Shown: in pieces, positions 60,968 through 64,000 of the stretch
How the letters are laid out: each line of letters starts with the position of its first letter
Numbering within the stretch: the stretch's first letter is position 1
DNA from: Melioribacter sp.
GTDB taxonomy: Bacteria; Bacteroidota; Ignavibacteria; Ignavibacteriales; Melioribacteraceae
Assembly: GCA_023250955.1 (NCBI GenBank)
Contig: JAHEZQ010000014.1
Coordinates: 1-64,000, forward strand
DNA length: 64,000 nucleotides
Direction: 5' to 3'
Program-made: the position numbers and the translations under genes
Notes under the pieces: generated by a model
Database searches by the model: none
What the model saw: the letters and a program-made list of their open reading frames with translations, nothing else
What the model was told of the DNA's origin: nothing

Positions 60968-62035
60968 ATGGAATTATTTGCTGTTATTATGGCAGGCGGA
61001 GTTGGTTCGCGGTTTTGGCCAAGAAGTAAAGAGAAAAAACCGAAACAGTTGATTCGCATCTTTGGTGAAAATACTATGATACAGGATACGGTTAAACGAT
61101 TGGAAGGATTGGTCGCGAATGATCATGTTTATATTGTTACTAATAAAGTACAGAAGATGAGAGTTAAAGAACAACTGCCGCAAATCCCCGAAGAAAATAT
61201 TATTGATGAACCATTCGGGAAAAATACAGCAGCATGTATAGGACTTGCTTCGATCATTATAAAGAGTAAAAACCCGGATGCTGTTACAATTACTCTACCG
61301 GCAGACCACTTGATAAAAGATGAAGAACAATTTAGAAAATGTCTTTCAACAGCAGTTGATTTCGCGTATAAAACAAAAGGTTTAGTAACAATCGGCATAA
61401 CTCCAAATCGTCCTGAAACCGGTTATGGATATATTCAGTTTGATGAAAAGGGAATTGATAATAACATTTACAAAGTTCTTACATTTGCTGAAAAACCAAA
61501 TTTGGAAACTGCAAGACGGTTTATTGAATCGGGGGACTTCTTGTGGAACTCGGGAATATTTATTTGGCATGTAGAAACAATCTTGAGTGAAATCAAAAAA
61601 CATTTGCCTGATCTTTCCGACGGACTTGATAAAATTGAAGAGTGCATTGGTACAAATGATTTTGAGAAACAGGTTGTACTAGTTTATGGTCAGCTTAAAA
61701 GTATTTCGATTGATTATGGTGTGATGGAAAAATCGGATAAAGTTTATCTTACAAAAGCAGATTTTTACTGGAATGATGTTGGGAATTGGGAAGCAGTGTA
61801 TGAAATCTCTGAAAAGAATGAAGATGGAAACGCAATAGTAGGTGATGTTTACACGGAGAAAACATTTAGTTCATACATCTTCTCACCAAGAAAATTCACA
61901 GCAGTTATTGGAGTAGAGAATTTGGTAATAATAAATACAAGTCAGGCGTTGCTGGTTTGTGATAGGAATAATGCTCAGGATGTTAGAGAAGTTGTAGATT
62001 ATTTAAAGATGAACAAAAGAAATGAACTAGTCTAA
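60968..62035 (+). CDS. manC: Mannose-1-phosphate guanylyltransferase
   Basis: AVIMAGGVGSRFWPRSKEKKPKQLIRIFGENTMIQDTVKRL; EKPNLETARRFIESGDFLWNSGIFIWH. Confidence 0.95.
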   Translation: MELFAVIMAGGVGSRFWPRSKEKKPKQLIRIFGENTMIQDTVKRLEGLVANDHVYIVTNKVQKMRVKEQLPQIPEENIIDEPFGKNTAACIGLASIIIKSKNPDAVTITLPADHLIKDEEQFRKCLSTAVDFAYKTKGLVTIGITPNRPETGYGYIQFDEKGIDNNIYKVLTFAEKPNLETARRFIESGDFLWNSGIFIWHVETILSEIKKHLPDLSDGLDKIEECIGTNDFEKQVVLVYGQLKSISIDYGVMEKSDKVYLTKADFYWNDVGNWEAVYEISEKNEDGNAIVGDVYTEKTFSSYIFSPRKFTAVIGVENLVIINTSQALLVCDRNNAQDVREVVDYLKMNKRNELV

Positions 62036-62053
62036 ACAAATCTTGGCGATTAC

Positions 62054-62689
62054 GTGATGAAAAAATTAATTACAGAAGACGATGTAAAGAAAGTTTTAAA
62101 TAGCGGCAGTAAAGAAATCGTAATTGAAAAAGGATCTGTATTAACTCCACTCGCAAAAGATAGAATTCTTCATTTTGGTTTAAGGATAGTAGAAAGTGAA
62201 TCCGGCTCGTCATTATCATGTTCAAATTCCCAAGTTAAGATTGCAGTCGGCTCAGATCATACCGGTGTAATGATTAAAAAAATTATTTTTGAGTTCTTGA
62301 AGCAAAAAGGTTACGATATAATTGATGTTGGTACTTTTACGGAAGAATCTGTTGATTATCCGGATATTGCTTTCAATGTAGCTAACCGAGTAGCAATTAA
62401 TGAAGTGAAATTCGGAATATTGATTGACGCAACAGGAATACCATCGGCAATTACTGCAAATAAAATTCCGGGAATACGCGCAGCCACTTGTTACAATGAA
62501 TTTTCTGCAAAAAGTTCACGAGAACATAATGATGCAAATGTGCTGGCAGTCGGGGCCAGATCATTAGGTGAAGAAACCATAAAATCAATTGCGGAAGTAT
62601 GGCTCTCAACAAAATTTTTAGGGGATAGGCATCAAAAACGATTGGATAAGATTAAAGCAATTGAGGAAAAGTACTCAAAGAAATCATAG
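62054..62689 (+). CDS. RpiB/LacA/LacB-family sugar-phosphate isomerase with N-terminal extension and altered active site
   Basis: VKIAVGSDHTGVMIKKIIFEFLKQKGYDIIDVGTFTEESVDYPD...ANKIPGIRAATCYNEFSAKSSREHNDANVLAVGAR...GDRHQKRLDKI; ~55-aa leader ITEDDVKKVLNSGSKEIVIEKGSVLTPLAKDRILHFGL. Confidence 0.9.
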   Translation: MMKKLITEDDVKKVLNSGSKEIVIEKGSVLTPLAKDRILHFGLRIVESESGSSLSCSNSQVKIAVGSDHTGVMIKKIIFEFLKQKGYDIIDVGTFTEESVDYPDIAFNVANRVAINEVKFGILIDATGIPSAITANKIPGIRAATCYNEFSAKSSREHNDANVLAVGARSLGEETIKSIAEVWLSTKFLGDRHQKRLDKIKAIEEKYSKKS

Positions 62690-62752
62690 AATTTGAAAAT
62701 CTTTCATTATCACTCATAAATAAATTTAATCAATTCAAGAAAGAGAAAATTC

Positions 62753-63511
62753 TTGTTCGTAGAAAAATCACAAGTTGAATCAGTTCAAAAGATATCCGAT
62801 AATATCTTCTTAATAAAAGTTTTAGCACCTACTATTTCATCTCTTGCAAAGCCAGGACAGTTTTGTAATATCAAAGTTTCTGAAAATTCTTTTCCGCTTT
62901 TACGAAGACCATTCAGTATCTGCGATGTTGAAGGGGACTATCTTTTCTTTCTTTTTGATATTCATGGAGAAGGAACAAAATTAATATCTAAAAAGAAACC
63001 GGGAGAATCACTAGAACTTCTTGGCCCATTAGGAAATGGTTTTGATTACAAAGAAGGTTTTGATACTGCTGTTATTGTTGCGGGAGGACTTGGTGTTGCA
63101 CCTTTCCCATATTTACTGAAGAATCTCTCTTATGATAAAAAAGTAATCAGTTTGATTGGAGGGAGATCAAAGAAAAATATTGTTACCTATGGACTAAAAA
63201 ATGTCTTAACAGCAACTGACGACGGTACGGAAGGATTTCATGGAACAGTAGTGGAATTATTGAAAAGAGAGATTAAAAATATTTCGCAGAGTAAATTTAG
63301 AATATTTGCGTGCGGACCTACTCCAATGTTGAAAACATTACAAAGTTATTGTGTAGAAAATAATTATGATTGCCAAATCTCCGTAGAATGTGCAATGGCT
63401 TGTGGTTTTGGAATTTGCCAGGGCTGCCCGATTGATCTAGTTAACGGAGATTCATATTTGCTTGTATGCAAAGACGGTCCTGTGTTCGAAGCAAAATCAG
63501 TTAAATTATAA
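62753..63511 (+). CDS. pyrK: Dihydroorotate dehydrogenase electron transfer subunit (TTG start)
   Basis: PGQFCNIKVSENSFPLLRRPFSICD; CAMACGFGICQGCPIDL 2Fe-2S cysteines; next to pyrD. Confidence 0.93.
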   Translation: MFVEKSQVESVQKISDNIFLIKVLAPTISSLAKPGQFCNIKVSENSFPLLRRPFSICDVEGDYLFFLFDIHGEGTKLISKKKPGESLELLGPLGNGFDYKEGFDTAVIVAGGLGVAPFPYLLKNLSYDKKVISLIGGRSKKNIVTYGLKNVLTATDDGTEGFHGTVVELLKREIKNISQSKFRIFACGPTPMLKTLQSYCVENNYDCQISVECAMACGFGICQGCPIDLVNGDSYLLVCKDGPVFEAKSVKL

Positions 63512-63513
63512 AT

Positions 63514-64000
63514 ATGGTTGATTTATCAATAAATATTGCCGGACTTAGGTTTAAGAACCCGGTTCTTTTAGCTTCCGGGACTGTTGGCTACGGAAATGAA
63601 ATAGCAGAATTTACAGACTTGAACAAACTTGGCGGTATTGTAACAAAATCGTTATCACTAAAACCGCGTAAAGGTAATCCTCCACCAAGAATCACAGAAA
63701 CCCCGTCCGGAATGTTGAACGCCATTGGTCTTGCTAATGTTGGTGTTGAATCATTTATTAAAGATAAAATTCCTTTCTTGAAAAAGTTGAACACAACTTT
63801 AATCTGTAATATTGCCGCTAGTACAATCGAAGAGTATGTTGAATGTACAAGAATATTAACTCAAGAGGAAGCAATTCATGCTTTTGAGATTAATGTATCT
63901 TGTCCCAATGTTAGAGAGGGCGGGCTTGAATTTGGAAATGATTTGAATGCAGTAGGAAGAATAACGGAAAAAGTAAAAGCTGTTACAAAGAAACCAATTT
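63514..64000 (+). CDS. pyrD: Dihydroorotate dehydrogenase (type 1B), truncated by window end
   Basis: MVDLSINIAGLRFKNPVLLASGTVGYGNEIAEFTDLNKLGGIVTKSLSLKPRKGNPPPRITETPSGMLNAIGLANVG. Confidence 0.95.
   Translation, partial: MVDLSINIAGLRFKNPVLLASGTVGYGNEIAEFTDLNKLGGIVTKSLSLKPRKGNPPPRITETPSGMLNAIGLANVGVESFIKDKIPFLKKLNTTLICNIAASTIEEYVECTRILTQEEAIHAFEINVSCPNVREGGLEFGNDLNAVGRITEKVKAVTKKPI

Noticed and set aside
1-64000. tRNA, rRNA or CRISPR elements
   Set aside because: Reading by eye found no convincing cloverleaf, rRNA signature or spaced direct-repeat array; tRNAscan-SE, Infernal and a CRISPR finder would be needed to be certain.

Overview
The window looks like a chromosomal segment of an Ignavibacteria/Bacteroidota-Chlorobi-type bacterium. 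Taxonomy is inferred from a T9SS sorting domain, DUF4270, an ACIII cluster and TAnnTTTG promoters. It is mostly housekeeping and respiratory genes: infC(partial)-rpmI-rplT-pheST; a zapA/rny locus with a structured RNA candidate; coaE, tsaD, mltG; histidine-degradation genes (hutI, ftcD, fchA); glgA, glyA, tatC and a prenyl synthase; a continuous Alternative Complex III plus caa3-type cytochrome c oxidase cluster (about 29.3-44.0 kb); prmC, dtd, comEC, murB; a 1470-aa repeat-rich T9SS/cohesin/dockerin secreted protein; a MoxR/VWA pair; manC, an unusual rpiB, and pyrK-pyrD(partial). A small accessory patch (12.3-16.9 kb) holds Kelch, duplicated-domain, DUF1003, HNH and DUF1059 genes, with three near-identical promoter modules and G/C-rich hairpin repeats. 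I saw no CRISPR array, prophage, rRNA or tRNA and no clear new defence system. The best leads are: a 196-nt structured RNA between zapA and rny (6S-like); an RpiB homologue whose catalytic-Cys motif has changed (CGTG to DATG) and which has an extra N-terminal domain; a 59-aa Tat-signal ORF inside the ACIII operon that the ORF track missed; a ZapB-like coiled-coil ORF next to zapA; and a palindromic 8-nt-periodic repeat that is translated as the N-terminus of a cell-wall hydrolase ORF.
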